NCBI GenBank assembly: GCA_016630955.3
Contig: CM049987.1
Coordinates: 1,984,001 to 2,048,000, forward strand
DNA length: 64,000 nucleotides
Source of the DNA: Didymella arachidicola
Lineage: Eukaryota; Ascomycota; Dothideomycetes; Pleosporales; Didymellaceae
Reading direction: 5' to 3'
Below, in pieces: positions 54,017-64,000 of this stretch. Each line of letters opens with the position of its first letter. Within the stretch, counting starts at the first letter, position 1. Made by a program: the position numbers and the translations under genes. Under the pieces are notes generated by a model. That model made no database searches and had not been told where the DNA came from. It saw only the letters and a list, made by a program, of their open reading frames with translations.

Positions 54017-56205
54017 CTACCTCGCGGGAAGTTCAAGCGTTGTGTCCGGGCCGTCTTCGATCTCGACTCTCATCTTCAGCCCGCCCTCGACCTGAATGCC
54101 TTGCTGCACCCAGTCCATCTTCTCGATGTCCTCGAGGCTCTTGCGCCCGCGAGACACCTTCTTCAGCAGGCTCTCGACGACCTCCCGAGCACCGGCCCAC
54201 TCCTTGCCCTTCTCAATGTCCCACTCACCATCCTCGTCACCGAACTTGATCCAATCCCAGTCGCATCTGGCAATTCGATGCGAGGCTCTAGTGCGGCCTG
54301 CTTTGCCTGGCGGCGGGTCGAATGGTAGGCGCCCTTCCATGAGAGCGTACAATAAGACACCGAGGGCCCAAGCATCGGTCGAGCGACCGTCATATGGCTG
54401 GCCTAGAAGGATCTCGGGAGCAGCATAGTCTTCACTACCACATCGTGTTGTCAAGAGGGGAGACTCTGGAGGTGCAGGGATACGACGAGAGAGGCCAAGA
54501 TCCGTAAGTGTCGCGATGGGGTACGGATGTGACTGAGGATGCTTGAGAAGAGGTACGGACGAGATGGGAATGTTGAGGAGGACGTCTGCCACGCATTAGT
54601 ACAAGACCGCTGTGAACGCACTGACCATGTTAAGGCTGATGTCGAAGACTGGAGAGATCTACTTTCTAGCTTGATGTCGCGATGTACAATCAGCTTCTCA
54701 TGCAGGTAGCGGACGGCGCTGACCATCTCAGCGAACACACGTTGGACGATGTCTATGCTCAAGATGTCGCGGTGATCACTGGCTACATCGAACAGATCAC
54801 CGCCTGGGCAGTATGTCAAGACCAGCAGAGCCTGGACCTCATTGTGATCAAAGGCACGTAGATGAACGAGAGAGGGATGCGAGACGGAGCGGAGCATCTC
54901 CACTTCTCGCTTGAGACTTAGTTCGACGCGTTCCTCATCGGCGCCGCCGGCAGGACCGTGCTCAACGACCTTGATAGCGACGAGCTTGCGAAGGTCCAGA
55001 GTCTTCTCGTCCAATGGGTCCGCGGCTGCGGTCCTCTCGCACGTGGCCAGGTAAACTTTGCTGAAGGTACCCTGGCCAAGCTGCCGAACCGGCCGCCACA
55101 GCTTCTTCGTGTGGGATCCATGACGAACGGCAATGTACTTGGTAGCATCGTCTTCTGCGACGTGGTCTTCTTCATCGGTGGTGCTTCGATTACTCGCGTT
55201 GCTAGCCGGGGGGGTTGGCAAACTGGCGGGGACTTGCGCAGGGACAATGCCGCGCTGAGATGCAAGATACTGCTCGCGGCGCAGGCGTTGCTGCACGGTT
55301 GCGTCACCTTCGGCAGCGACGTTGCCGATGGTAACATTTCGAGGCCGAGGGTTGTGCAGGGAATCTGGGGTGTACTCGCTGATACTGCGGTTCCTCTCGC
55401 GAGTACTCTCGCTGTTGCGGTGCGCTTGTATACGCGCTTCCGTGGCTCCTTCGCTAGTATTTCCCAGTCTTTGGTAACCCTTCTTCTTCAACGAGGGCGA
55501 GGGAGAAAGGGTTGATCTGTTGGTGGGGAGGTAGTTGTCGTCGCGTGAGCTGGTGGAGGCTCCTCTCGGTCGCGTGATTGCTCGTTGCCATGGTCCAGGA
55601 GAATCGCCCATCACCAGCGGCGAGGGCAGAGGGGTAAGGTCGCCGAGCGCGTTGAGTGCTGGCGACGATATGGCCGACGAAGGGGACAAGGACCCAGCCA
55701 GACTGTTGCTCGACCGTGCAGTCCTCAGATATTTCTCATCGATCATAATTGGGGCAGTGGCCGACTGGTGCAGGCCGTCGCTCCCTGTGGCCGCCAGATT
55801 GGTGGTATTGTGGGGTGTGTTGCGCGCGGTCGACGTGGTGGAGGGAGGGAGATCGGTGACGAGCGTCAGGCCGCTGCTCGGCGCGCGGACATGCCAACGG
55901 GGAAGTAAGAGGCTGGATGCGGCGTTGGCGTGCGCGTCAAGTGCGCGGAAGGACGGGAGACTGGCGTTTGCTTGCGCTGCGGTCGAGGTTACGTGCGCAG
56001 GCGCAGCAGTGGCTTCGCTACCCGTCGAGAGGGCTCTGCTCAATTCGCTCACGGGGGCAGCGCATTGGGGACCGGAGACAGGGTTACGTTGGCCCTGGGA
56101 TGACTCGGGGCCCTCCATGGTGGTTTGGAGACTGCTTGGGACGAGGCGGGGGCCGATGCCGACTATGTCTGGCTGGTTGAAGGCTTGTGCACTCTTTCCG
56201 GTCAT
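54017..56205 (-). CDS. Serine/threonine protein kinase with DLG motif
   Basis: Exons 54663-56205 and 54017-54585 (77-nt intron, donor GTAGAT, branch CTAAT, acceptor GCAG) give 703 residues from the ATG at 56205. Residues 1-370 are a disordered Ser/Thr/Pro-rich tail. The kinase domain begins near 375: RPVRQLGQGTFSKVYLATCE (Gly-loop), VAIKVVEHG (catalytic Lys), and HRDIKLENVLLN, rebuilt exactly by the splice. TDLGLSRRI stands in place of DFG, then GSEDYAAPEILLGQPYDGRS (APE) and DAWALGVLLYALMEGRLPFD. The arrangement resembles fungal kinases annotated as Prr1-like, but I am not sure of that subfamily. All catalytic residues are present, so it should be active. CDC42 is a close neighbour but no link is shown. 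Confidence 0.88.
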
Positions 56206-56991
56206 CAACTCTAATCTAGCGTCACTGGCTGTGGAGACATCCCGGGATTACCTGATGGAGCGCGTCTGCGACCGGAATAGCGCTCGACTAGAACGAGCCG
56301 CAGCGGCGCTTGACGATCGATTCAATAGCCATGCAAAACCGTCGTCGCCGAGAATTGCATCTCGCGAGCTGGGCTCACACAGATACTGCTCGCCCCGTCG
56401 CCATTGCCCCCGCAAACGCTCAGACTCTGGCCAGAGCCAAATATAGAGAAGCAGGACTGAACGCTCGACGTGTCTAGCCTATCAGAATGGCGCCTGGAAG
56501 CACGAAGGCGTCGAGGGCTAGATTGCTTGGAGTAAGCCTACATGCATCATGCAAGGTTCGCGCATCCCCAGCTTCTGAGTGGAGCTACCTGCAATCCTTC
56601 AGCGGCCCTTGATGTGCATTTCTGCATCCATCATCCAACCTCCAGTGCCTCTCGAAGTGGTCAGCGCGTTCTTGCAGGAAGAGCTCGCAAGGTAGTGCCA
56701 AATCAGGCAGCTCGGAGCCTTGGCTCTAGACCCACTAGTGAGTACGAGCAGATAGGGAACCGAGATCAACAGCACGTCACTGCATAGGGCGCCTAGTCGT
56801 TGTAAACGTCTTCCATTATCTAGTCACTTGAACTGTCAAACCGTAATACACGCGAGAAGCTTTCTCGCGTCTGAAAGCAATTACTTACACCCAGAAATTC
56901 GCTGCATCAAGGTGTTCATTACGCAGAACCCGCACCAAAGCCTTGTTCAATCGAAGAGCCAGGACTTCATTCATCAGCACCACCGACGCTA
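56206..56991. other. Intergenic region upstream of the kinase
   Basis: About 790 bp with the kinase promoter and the 3' end of the next gene. Nothing else recognised. Confidence 0.5.
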
Positions 56992-59900
56992 TCACTGAGC
57001 TGGCTTCTGACCATAAGCATACGGCTGCTCATGGCTGGTAGGAGAATAGTAGTTTGACGGGTAGCCGTTCATGTAGTTGCTGTTGTACTGTCCGCCGTTG
57101 CCGAATTGGTATGGGTTGGTTCCTGCGTATGAAGATGTCTCCCCTTTGTTACGGCCATGGTGAGTAGAGCGCCCGTTCCATGCTTGCGACTGCCAATTGG
57201 TGCCGTAGTTGCCACGTTGGTCGCCGTGGGAGTCGAAGTTGTCAGAGACATTGCGGTGTTGAAGAGATGGCATCGGCGCGTGATCGTCGCGGCTTGCATC
57301 GTAGTAGTTGTTCAGGGCAGGCTGTGAGTGATGGGTGGGTGCCGCGTGGGCAACTGGGGCGGGCAAAGCGTTACTAGCTGGATGTTGCGAAGGAGCCTTG
57401 GTCTCACCGAGCTTCCCTACTGTCTGCTGCAGATGCGCCATCGCCATCTGCATTTCCTTCAGGCTTGACTCCACTTCTGCAGCCTTCTTTGCCTGCTCTT
57501 TCATGTAGCCAATGACCTCGTCTCTGAGGAACTCATCGAGTTGGTCCAGCTTCAGACCGACGCTGTGCATCTGGTTGGACGCGTCCTCAGCCTTATTGTT
57601 GACCAAACCGATTTGCGTTTGGAGGCCTTCAACGTGCTTGTCAATGGCAACTACTAGCTGATCGTGCTTCATATTTGCTGCGCTGATCTGTCGTCGAGTA
57701 AACACATCCAGAGCATCGTAGGTAGTCTTACCGACCACATCCAGATGCTCGTTGGTCATGAAGAAGTGGTCCTCAATGGTCTTGTGTGGCGTTCGTGGGG
57801 AGACGAAGGGCCCGGCGATAGGAGCACCATTTCCACCGCGAAGCATTGGTACTGGCTGCATTGTTACATGAGGTCCATTCAGCTTATGCAGAGGGCTTGG
57901 AACAGCACTGGGGCAAAAGGCGCGGGAGTCGCCGTGTGGATCGGTCCGTGGTGATGACCCGCTCAGCATATCTGTGAGTCTCGAGGAAGAGTTGTCTGTT
58001 TCCAGATGAGTGCGGTCTGCATTTGCATTAGTCGTTGGCTGCTCGCCGATGCGAAGCTCCTGCCTGACGCTGGCTGCAAGCTCGTTGTCAACGCGTTGCT
58101 GATGGACCTGTGTGAAAGCAAACAATCAGTACATGACCCTTGTGATCGCCAAGTCACTTACAGTCAGTGTCTGCTCCTCCTGCGTCTGCATATCATTGCT
58201 GTTAGCTGCTTGCGCCTCCGATGATTCAGACTCGGCAGCCTTCATGCTGCCTTGGTACACCATCTCGATCGAACCGTTGTTAGAGTCTTCGCGGAGACGA
58301 AGGAGGCTGGGTATAGGCACGGATGGTGTAAAGAGCATACGCGTGGTGTCCGTCTATTATGTGTCAGAGACGTGGAGAAAGGTTGCAAAAGTGTGCAAGC
58401 AGAGAAGTTGTAGTGAAGGCAGATGGGGCAGGTCACATGCGCGGACCCACTCCTGGGAAGGAGCGTTTGCCACTTACATTCTGCGATGGGCTTTCGCCTT
58501 CTTTGAACAGCTGCACGGAGCGATTGGAAGGCGAATAGAAGCGCGGGGGAAGAGGACTCAATCGTCGACTAAGTCGTTCACTGTAGTGGTCGTCGTCACT
58601 GCGGCTCGAAAGTGGCAGCTGCAACAGCTCATGACTGTCTTTGACAGGATAACCGCTGAAATTACCCTCTCTCACCATGCTGTCCCCTTCGTCGTTTGAA
58701 AATCGCCAACCAAGCGCTTTACCACCGATGAGCTTGGTGTAGTCTTCAGCAGTAAATGGCTGGAACTTGCTCGGGCTCTCGCCGCCAGTGCCCTGAACAG
58801 CAGTTTTGGGCGGCGAAGGGCTGAGAGCAAACATTGGGAATGGCAACTGTACCTGTATGCCTCTTTCGGGTGCTGTACCGTAGCTTCTGCGTAGATTGTC
58901 GTGTGAGGGTGCTCGTCGCAGCGGACTTGGCGGACACGCAGGAAGGCGAGATTCAGGAGGAGTATCTTTTGCTGGGGGCGTCGGTGGTGGCATGGATTCG
59001 AAGGACAAGTTCGCTGTCGCCTGCGCCCGCTGTTGCGGTGGCGTATTCTCTTTCCCTGGAGACTGACGTCTAGTAGTGCACTTACCATAAGTGGGGGCGC
59101 TGTGGTTGGTATCGGTGTAGCTGCTCCCATGTACTCTCGCAGGCAACGTCTTGCCTACGGTGCCTGATCTGGACATCTTCGTAGGCGTCTTGAGAACCTG
59201 CGCAGATTTAATAGGGCGTGGCTGGATGCGTCGAGGCTTTTGTCCAGATACTCCATCTGCTCCTAAGATTTTGGCGGCTTTGGTCGGCATGTCTGGCGCC
59301 GTACTGATCGCAGATGCTCTAGTGAAGGTGGGCAGACTGACACCGAACAGCTTCTTCTTGGGACTCTTGGTGGGCTCATCGCTCTCAGCATGTTTCTCGC
59401 CGCTGGCAGCCCTACACTGAGCACGTAGATCTTCTGTTCGGATGAAGACTCTGTCTGGATCGATGGCGCCTATTATTGTCAGATAGGTCTGGATAGTTTT
59501 AGCAAGATGCTGCTCACCTGTTGTAGGAGTAGGAGGGATCTGTCCTGTCATTTTGAACAGCTGCTTCTCCGTACGTGACTCGATTCGCGATCGGAGCGTT
59601 GTCTCATCCTCGTCTAGAGCCTCAAGTCGTGCTTGAGCTGCTGTCGCGCTACGTTGACTCCGTTCAGACTGCCTAGAGCGTGCAGTCGAGTTGTGTCGAC
59701 TGGCTATAGAGCCATAGTCTGATTTGCGCGGTGAACCACGCGCTTGATCCACAAGATCAGTCAGATTTGTTATTGCTGACGACCGGTGCCTGCTGGCTTG
59801 AGAACCAGACTTTGGAAATGCAAGGCGAGATTCATCGAAATCCAAGGGAGACGTCAGTGGGGTGTTCGCTCCGGACCGCCTGCCGTGTTGTGTTGACGAG

Positions 59901-60052
59901 GAGGCAATGCGCTGCGCATACTGACCGCTGCCCATTGTCTGAGCGGGGGGATGGTTTGTAGCATGTGGAAAAGGGACCGCTCGAGAGGAGGGCAAATGCG
60001 GGATAGCGATTGGCGGTGGCCTTCTCTTGTGATCGGGGGTCGGGGAAGACAT
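56992..60052 (-). CDS. Large protein with coiled coil and prion-like tail, function unknown
   Basis: Exons 59518-60052, 58478-59469, 58162-58353 and 56992-58107 (introns 48, 124 and 54 nt) give 944 residues, all junctions in frame. The first 500 residues are Ser/Pro/Thr-rich with short basic clusters, including SPKKKLFGVSLPTFTR and IQPRPIKSAQVLKTPTKM. A motif FTAEDYTKLIGGKALGWRFS follows near 455. The middle of the last exon is a coiled coil (about residues 700-820: HVEGLQTQIGLVNNKAEDAS, LKLDQLDEFLRDEVIGYMKE). The C-terminal 120 residues are Asn/Tyr/Gly/Gln-rich, prion-like. No catalytic motif. Composition suggests a cytoskeletal or polarity scaffold, without proof. Intron 1 is a multiple of three and stop-free. 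It is transcribed in the same direction as CDC42, 690 bp downstream of it. Confidence 0.75.
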
Positions 60053-60743
60053 CTCAAAGAGCGCTTGTGTAGAGTACGCGTTAGCTGTCTGGACGCACAG
60101 AGATCAGGGCACGCTCACGAGCACTGCCGAAACTCAATTGCTTCACAGTTGAACTGGTTCCTTTCTCCAACCTAGGTCTGCGTACACAAACAGACCAAGA
60201 AGTTCTGACGCGGGCCGCGACTTTGTTGTTGTTGGTGTCGAGGTGATTTGCAGGCTGCAGTGAGAGGACCCTTCAGCAGCGCAATTGGTTGAGACGGGCA
60301 ACGTCAACAAACAAACGAGCTTTCACCTCGTCTGATCTCACTTCAGATGAGAGAAAGTGAAGCCAATTTCAAGGGACCGAAGCCGCTCCTGCGCTGAGCT
60401 TCAAAGTAGTGCTCACCCACCTGACCTACAAGTCTGAGGATGTACCGTAAACGTTACGTTCGAGAATTCCGGTGTGCACGTTTCTCTTTTCGAACTTGCT
60501 CCAATTGAGTGATTGCAAGTACCGCGACAGTCGTTCGACAGTCTCTAGAGCCATTGCTAGGGTGATCGGTCAGGGCAGAGGCGAGGTGTAGTGAAAGGGG
60601 AGCATGGGCAAATTCATAGCTTAGAAGAAAAACCGCTACCCACGATGGCGCCAAAGAGGTATCCAAAAATTCACGCCCAGTCAAAAGTCCTGCAACCAAA
60701 GCTCCCCAAGCTCTTGACCCTGTCCTATCATTGCGGTCTTGCT
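60053..60743. other. Intergenic region between CDC42 and the 944-residue gene
   Basis: 690 bp holding the CDC42 3' region and the promoter of the downstream gene. No gene recognised. Confidence 0.5.
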
Positions 60744-61581
60744 CTAGAGGATGACACAGCTCTTCTTCTTTGTCTTCGCTCCCTTGCCCTCTTTCCTTGT
60801 TGCTGGTGGCTCGAGAGCTGCTACAATCGCCTGTGATCATGTCAGTCTCGCTTTTTTTCTCAATCTTCACAATCGATCTTACTTCATCGAAAACATCCTT
60901 GAGCTTGTACTGTGTCAAGGCTGAGCACTCGACGTACTTAACGGCGCCCAGCTCTCGTGCCATCCGCTCTCCGTCTTCCCGCTTGACGGGCGCCATCCTC
61001 TGTTTCGACAGCTTGTCCTTGACAGCATTGTCTTCCCTCAAATCAACCTGTGTACCAACAATCAAGCATGGCACGCCAGGGCAGTGGTGGTGAACTTCAG
61101 GGAACCACTTCTCGCGTACGTTTTCGAAAGATGCGGGCGATGTGACAGAGAAGCAGACGAGGAAGACGTCTGTCTGGGGGTATGAGAGAGGTCGAAGTCG
61201 GTCGTAATCCTCCTGTCCGGCAGTATCGAAGAGACCGAGAGTGTATGGCTCGTCACCGATCCTTTGCAATGTTAACCAAAGCCCTCGTTGGCAGACCAAT
61301 CCCGCCAAAAGCCGCAACGCATGCTACTTGTCGGCGCACGCAGGAAGAGAAGAGTTGGAAGGCTCACATTACAGTGACGGCGTAGTTGTCGAAAACCGTG
61401 GGAACATATTCGGAGGGGAACTTGTTCGTAGTGTAGCTGATGAGAAGACATGTCTTGCCGACGGCACCGTCACCGACGACGACGCACCTGTTGAAGAGAG
61501 TTGTTAACGACTGTCTGCAGGATGCGCACAGCACAGGCAGAATAAGAGATGATGGGCGTACTTGATGGTAGCAACTACCAT
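60744..61581 (-). CDS. CDC42: Rho-family GTPase Cdc42
   Basis: Exons 61562-61581, 61368-61487, 60883-61261 and 60744-60830 (introns 74, 106 and 52 nt) give 201 residues. Exon 1 is 20 nt and encodes MVVATI plus two bases. Motifs: P-loop GDGAVGKT (12-19), effector loop YVPTVFDNYAVTV, switch II DTAGQEDYDRLRPLSYPQTD, NKxD-type GTQVDLRED, and SAL in VECSALTQYKLKDVFDE. The C-terminus is polybasic (KTKKKS) and ends in the CaaX box CVIL, a signal for geranylgeranylation. Two residues are added at the N-terminus and eight in the hypervariable tail relative to the 191-residue human protein. Cdc42 sets polarity at hyphal tips through PAK kinases and formins. Near identity in the switch regions makes Rac unlikely. 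Confidence 0.97.
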
Positions 61582-62947
61582 GGCTGATGAGTGAGCGGTG
61601 TGCTAGTTATGCAGTAGGGTGTATGTGATCGGTGAATAGCAATGCTCGGTGTGGGCGGCGCAATGCGACAGCGAGATGCAGGGTCGTGTGATGGCGGCCA
61701 GAAAGTGCGGAGATAAAGCTAGTGGAATAGAACTACTGCTTGATGTCCAACAATCGAGGGGTCGAAATGAGTGGAGAGCGCCTAGAGCATACCAGTCAGT
61801 GTGCCTATTCACGACTGTTTTACGGGTGACAGAGCCGCTCCCGCGTACCTCTTGAGTCGTCCTGCGGTTTGGCGGCGGATGCGTGCTACGCTGGCTTTGG
61901 CAGCTTGAAACCTAACGTTTCGTGTTTCAGTGCGGCCGGCGAGGGTGACAATGAAGCGGGCGAGCCGGAGAGGGTGGCGGCGCAGCGGGCGGACAACAAA
62001 GACACTGCGAGCGCAGTGGGCGGCCAGCGATGTCGCGTGAAGCTGAGGGCGTGGAGCGTGGAGCGCGGAGAGTAGGGTTGAGGTCGGTACGTCCAGCTTG
62101 CCAGCGGAGGTCGAGCTATCCCATCAATGGATGCGGTTTAGTGGGCTATCATAAACCCTGCATGGGCCCCGTTGGAAGATCAGCACAATTTGGTGCCTTT
62201 TGCACGGCATCGGCTGGCCAGACCTGTTGCTGCAGCCAGATTGAGTTCAACGCGTGGCAGGCCCGGTTTTCTGCAATTTCTACCCGACGCGCCGCCTGCG
62301 GACATGCACAAAACACCACGCCTAAGATCGTATGTACGCTCGCGGCTCGCATTCCAGCAGCGCTGCCGTGGACCGAGTCTTCACGGCGAGCGTTGCGGCA
62401 GCCGTGCGCCGCCATGTGGCTCTAGCTGCATTCTATGGTCGAGCTGAGAGGGCTCTCGAGGACGTTTCGACAGTTTGTTCGGGCAAAAGCAATGACATTT
62501 TGAATCAGGGCAGACAGGGACCTCGAGCATATCTATAAAGGCTCTGCTGCCCCATAGACATTGTTGCAGACAGAGCGTTAGGGTCATTGCCCTACTGCCC
62601 CTGCGCACGCTCCGTGACCAAGTCCTGTGCGCTCGCACCTTATGAATGTGCAGTGTGTGATGTTGACGGCAACTCATGCGACATTGCAAGAACAATAAAC
62701 AAGCCTTGCGTTTCAGGCCGCTAGCTGTGCTGCGAGCGACGTGAGGTCTCAGATCTCGCTCACCTGCAAGATGGCTCAGCAGGCTGATTCGAGAAGCCCG
62801 GCCCGTCTCTAGTCCGAACCAAAAAGAGCTACGGCCCTTGCCGTCGAAACAATGCTGCCCCGAGCTACACGCGCATGCGCCAGCGCGTTATGAAGGCTGC
62901 GTCCTTTATCACCCACCACCCGCGGACTGCCTGTCAACCGTGTCGCA
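61582..62947. other. 1.4-kb shared upstream region
   Basis: Between the divergent CDC42 and a Lys-rich protein gene. It contains both promoters. GC-rich stretches carry several open frames with no protein features. No gene called. Confidence 0.5.
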
Positions 62948-64000
62948 ATGGAAGACCTTGATGACGAGCTAGATCTGCGCTACCACCGCGATGCAAAGCC
63001 TGATGTTTACTACCGCGTGCCAGCCACAGAGGTGAAGACGCCTTCTTACCTGCAGGTACCCTAGCTAAGATATTCTTGATGTAGTCCTTGGATGGTGCAC
63101 TTCGAAACGAATTGGAAAGAAATGCATCGAGCTTGATCCCCTCAGATATCGTGACCGAATTCGTATTTGCAGCCACTTCGACCGTCACCGTCCCCGTGAT
63201 ACAGCAAGCCAACCTCGACACCCTGATTGAGCCCCAGCATTATGCGCAGAGTATCCAAGTCGAGTATGCACTGTGTCGGGACGTTGAAGGCAAGGACAGG
63301 CTGGTGATTCAAAGAGCTATCTCGAAGTAGGTAGTGTGACCTCGCGACCATAATCGTCAACTAACGGCTGATAGGTCTATAGTTGCGGCCATCGAAGAAG
63401 CGGATGGTTTCAAGTACTCTGAGCGTCACGCCTTCAATCCGAAGACTGGCGGCGATGGTGCTCGGCTGAATTATGTCTGCCAAGACAGCCTGCAGAACAA
63501 GGACCGCAAAACCAACAAGAAGAAGAAGGAAGGCACAGAAAACGGCGATCACAGTGTCAAAGATCTGATACCAACCTACGATTGCGGAGGCGCGATTCAT
63601 GTGAAGTTCTCGATCAAGCGCGAAGCTATCAACGTTGTGTACAAACACAATCCCATCCACCGGGACGTTGAAAGTCGGCGAAGTGGCGATGAGTATGTAG
63701 AACTCGGTTACCGCACACTTCTCCCAGCCTTACTGACACTTCACAGCCATTCTGTCGTACCAGAAGCGAATGATAGCGCCACAGCCAAGGGCGCAAAGAC
63801 ATCCAACGGAGCCGCTAAGAAGAGGAAACGCAGCAAGAAAGACCACAACATTGTGGTTGATGATGAGTTCAATGCGTTCAACCTTGGGCTGTCGGCTTCA
63901 CTGGAGGCACCCAAATCTTCAAGCAGAAAGAAGCGTAAGAGCACTGGCACAGAAGCAGGCCCTTCGAAAAAGAAGAGCAAGACAATTAATGCTGGCGCCA
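62948..64000 (+). CDS. Conserved-type hypothetical nuclear protein, 3' end outside window
   Basis: Exons 62948-63031, 63085-63326, 63375-63692 and 63747 to beyond 64000 (introns 53, 48 and 54 nt). All joins keep frame. It starts MEDLDDELDLRYHRDAKPDV. The body has EFVFAATSTVTVPVIQQANL, IEEADGFKYSERHAFNPKTG, NYVCQDSLQNKDRK, CGGAIHVKFSIKREAINVVY and KHNPIHRDVE. The segment with VCQ...C then Lys-rich loops and HNPIH could be a zinc-binding domain, but I do not recognise a named family. From the fourth exon it is very Lys/Ser-rich (KKRKRSKKDHN, SRKKRKS), as in nuclear or nucleolar proteins. It is truncated by the window edge. Confidence 0.75.

Noticed and set aside
58960..59100. Possible 23-nt intron (GTAAGTGC...CGTCAG) near 59078 in the 944-residue gene
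   Set aside because: Too short for a spliceosomal intron, and the frame is open through it, so I kept it as coding.
63057..63084. 28-nt intron starting at CTGCAG-GTACCC in the last gene
   Set aside because: Below a workable intron length. The donor GTGAAG at 63032 gives a 53-nt phase-0 intron with the same acceptor.

Overview
The window is nuclear DNA of a filamentous ascomycete (Pezizomycotina). It was read by hand-splicing short spliceosomal introns, mostly 46-77 nt, with GT donors, CTRAY branch sites and AG acceptors. The gene content (FHIP, Nse4, Vps34, an NADPH-type P450, HET-domain and F-box-like proteins, and a LysM-bearing cyanovirin-N homologue) fits this group. The style of the F-box-like and small secreted families suggests Dothideomycetes, but the species is not identifiable from the sequence.

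Layout. 0-10 kb is dense housekeeping: a U3 snoRNP protein (Utp16-like), a mitochondrial TPR/Sel1-type protein, twinfilin, a succinate-fumarate carrier (Acr1/Sfc1) and FHIP, a dynein-HOOK adaptor. 10.6-12 kb is a dead F-box/zinc-finger gene. 12.4-15.2 kb is a divergent ribosome-biogenesis pair, NOC3 and NIP7. 15.9-16.9 kb holds back-to-back broken ankyrin and kinase-like fragments. ALG5 follows, then a 2.5 kb stretch with no gene. 21-27.6 kb carries a kelch protein, an orphan membrane protein, and a divergent class III CoA-transferase/cytochrome P450 pair.

27.6-36 kb is gene-poor and accessory. It contains a 22-bp minisatellite, two secreted protein genes (one small and cysteine-rich), a 219-bp MITE, and a 2.1-kb Fot1/pogo-type DNA transposon inserted in an F-box-like gene. 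Both the transposase and its target are dead. 36-41 kb returns to core genes with the divergent NSE4/VPS34 pair. 41.7-50.7 kb is again sparse: a CVNH-LysM lectin, an F-box-like gene, and a Gly/Asn-rich secreted protein built from a duplicated exon. 50.7-53.2 kb is a HET-domain gene with RNA polymerase II CTD-like heptads and an in-frame stop before a conserved-looking tail. 54-64 kb has a Ser/Thr kinase, a 944-residue orphan protein, CDC42, and the start of a Lys-rich nuclear-type protein cut by the window end.

Genes that work together are few, as usual in fungi. Utp16, Noc3 and Nip7 all serve ribosome assembly. FHIP and Vps34 serve endosome traffic. The P450 and CoA-transferase may share a promoter region. 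No tRNA, rRNA, CRISPR or biosynthetic backbone gene was seen. All splice models are inferred from reading frames and splice signals, without transcript data.
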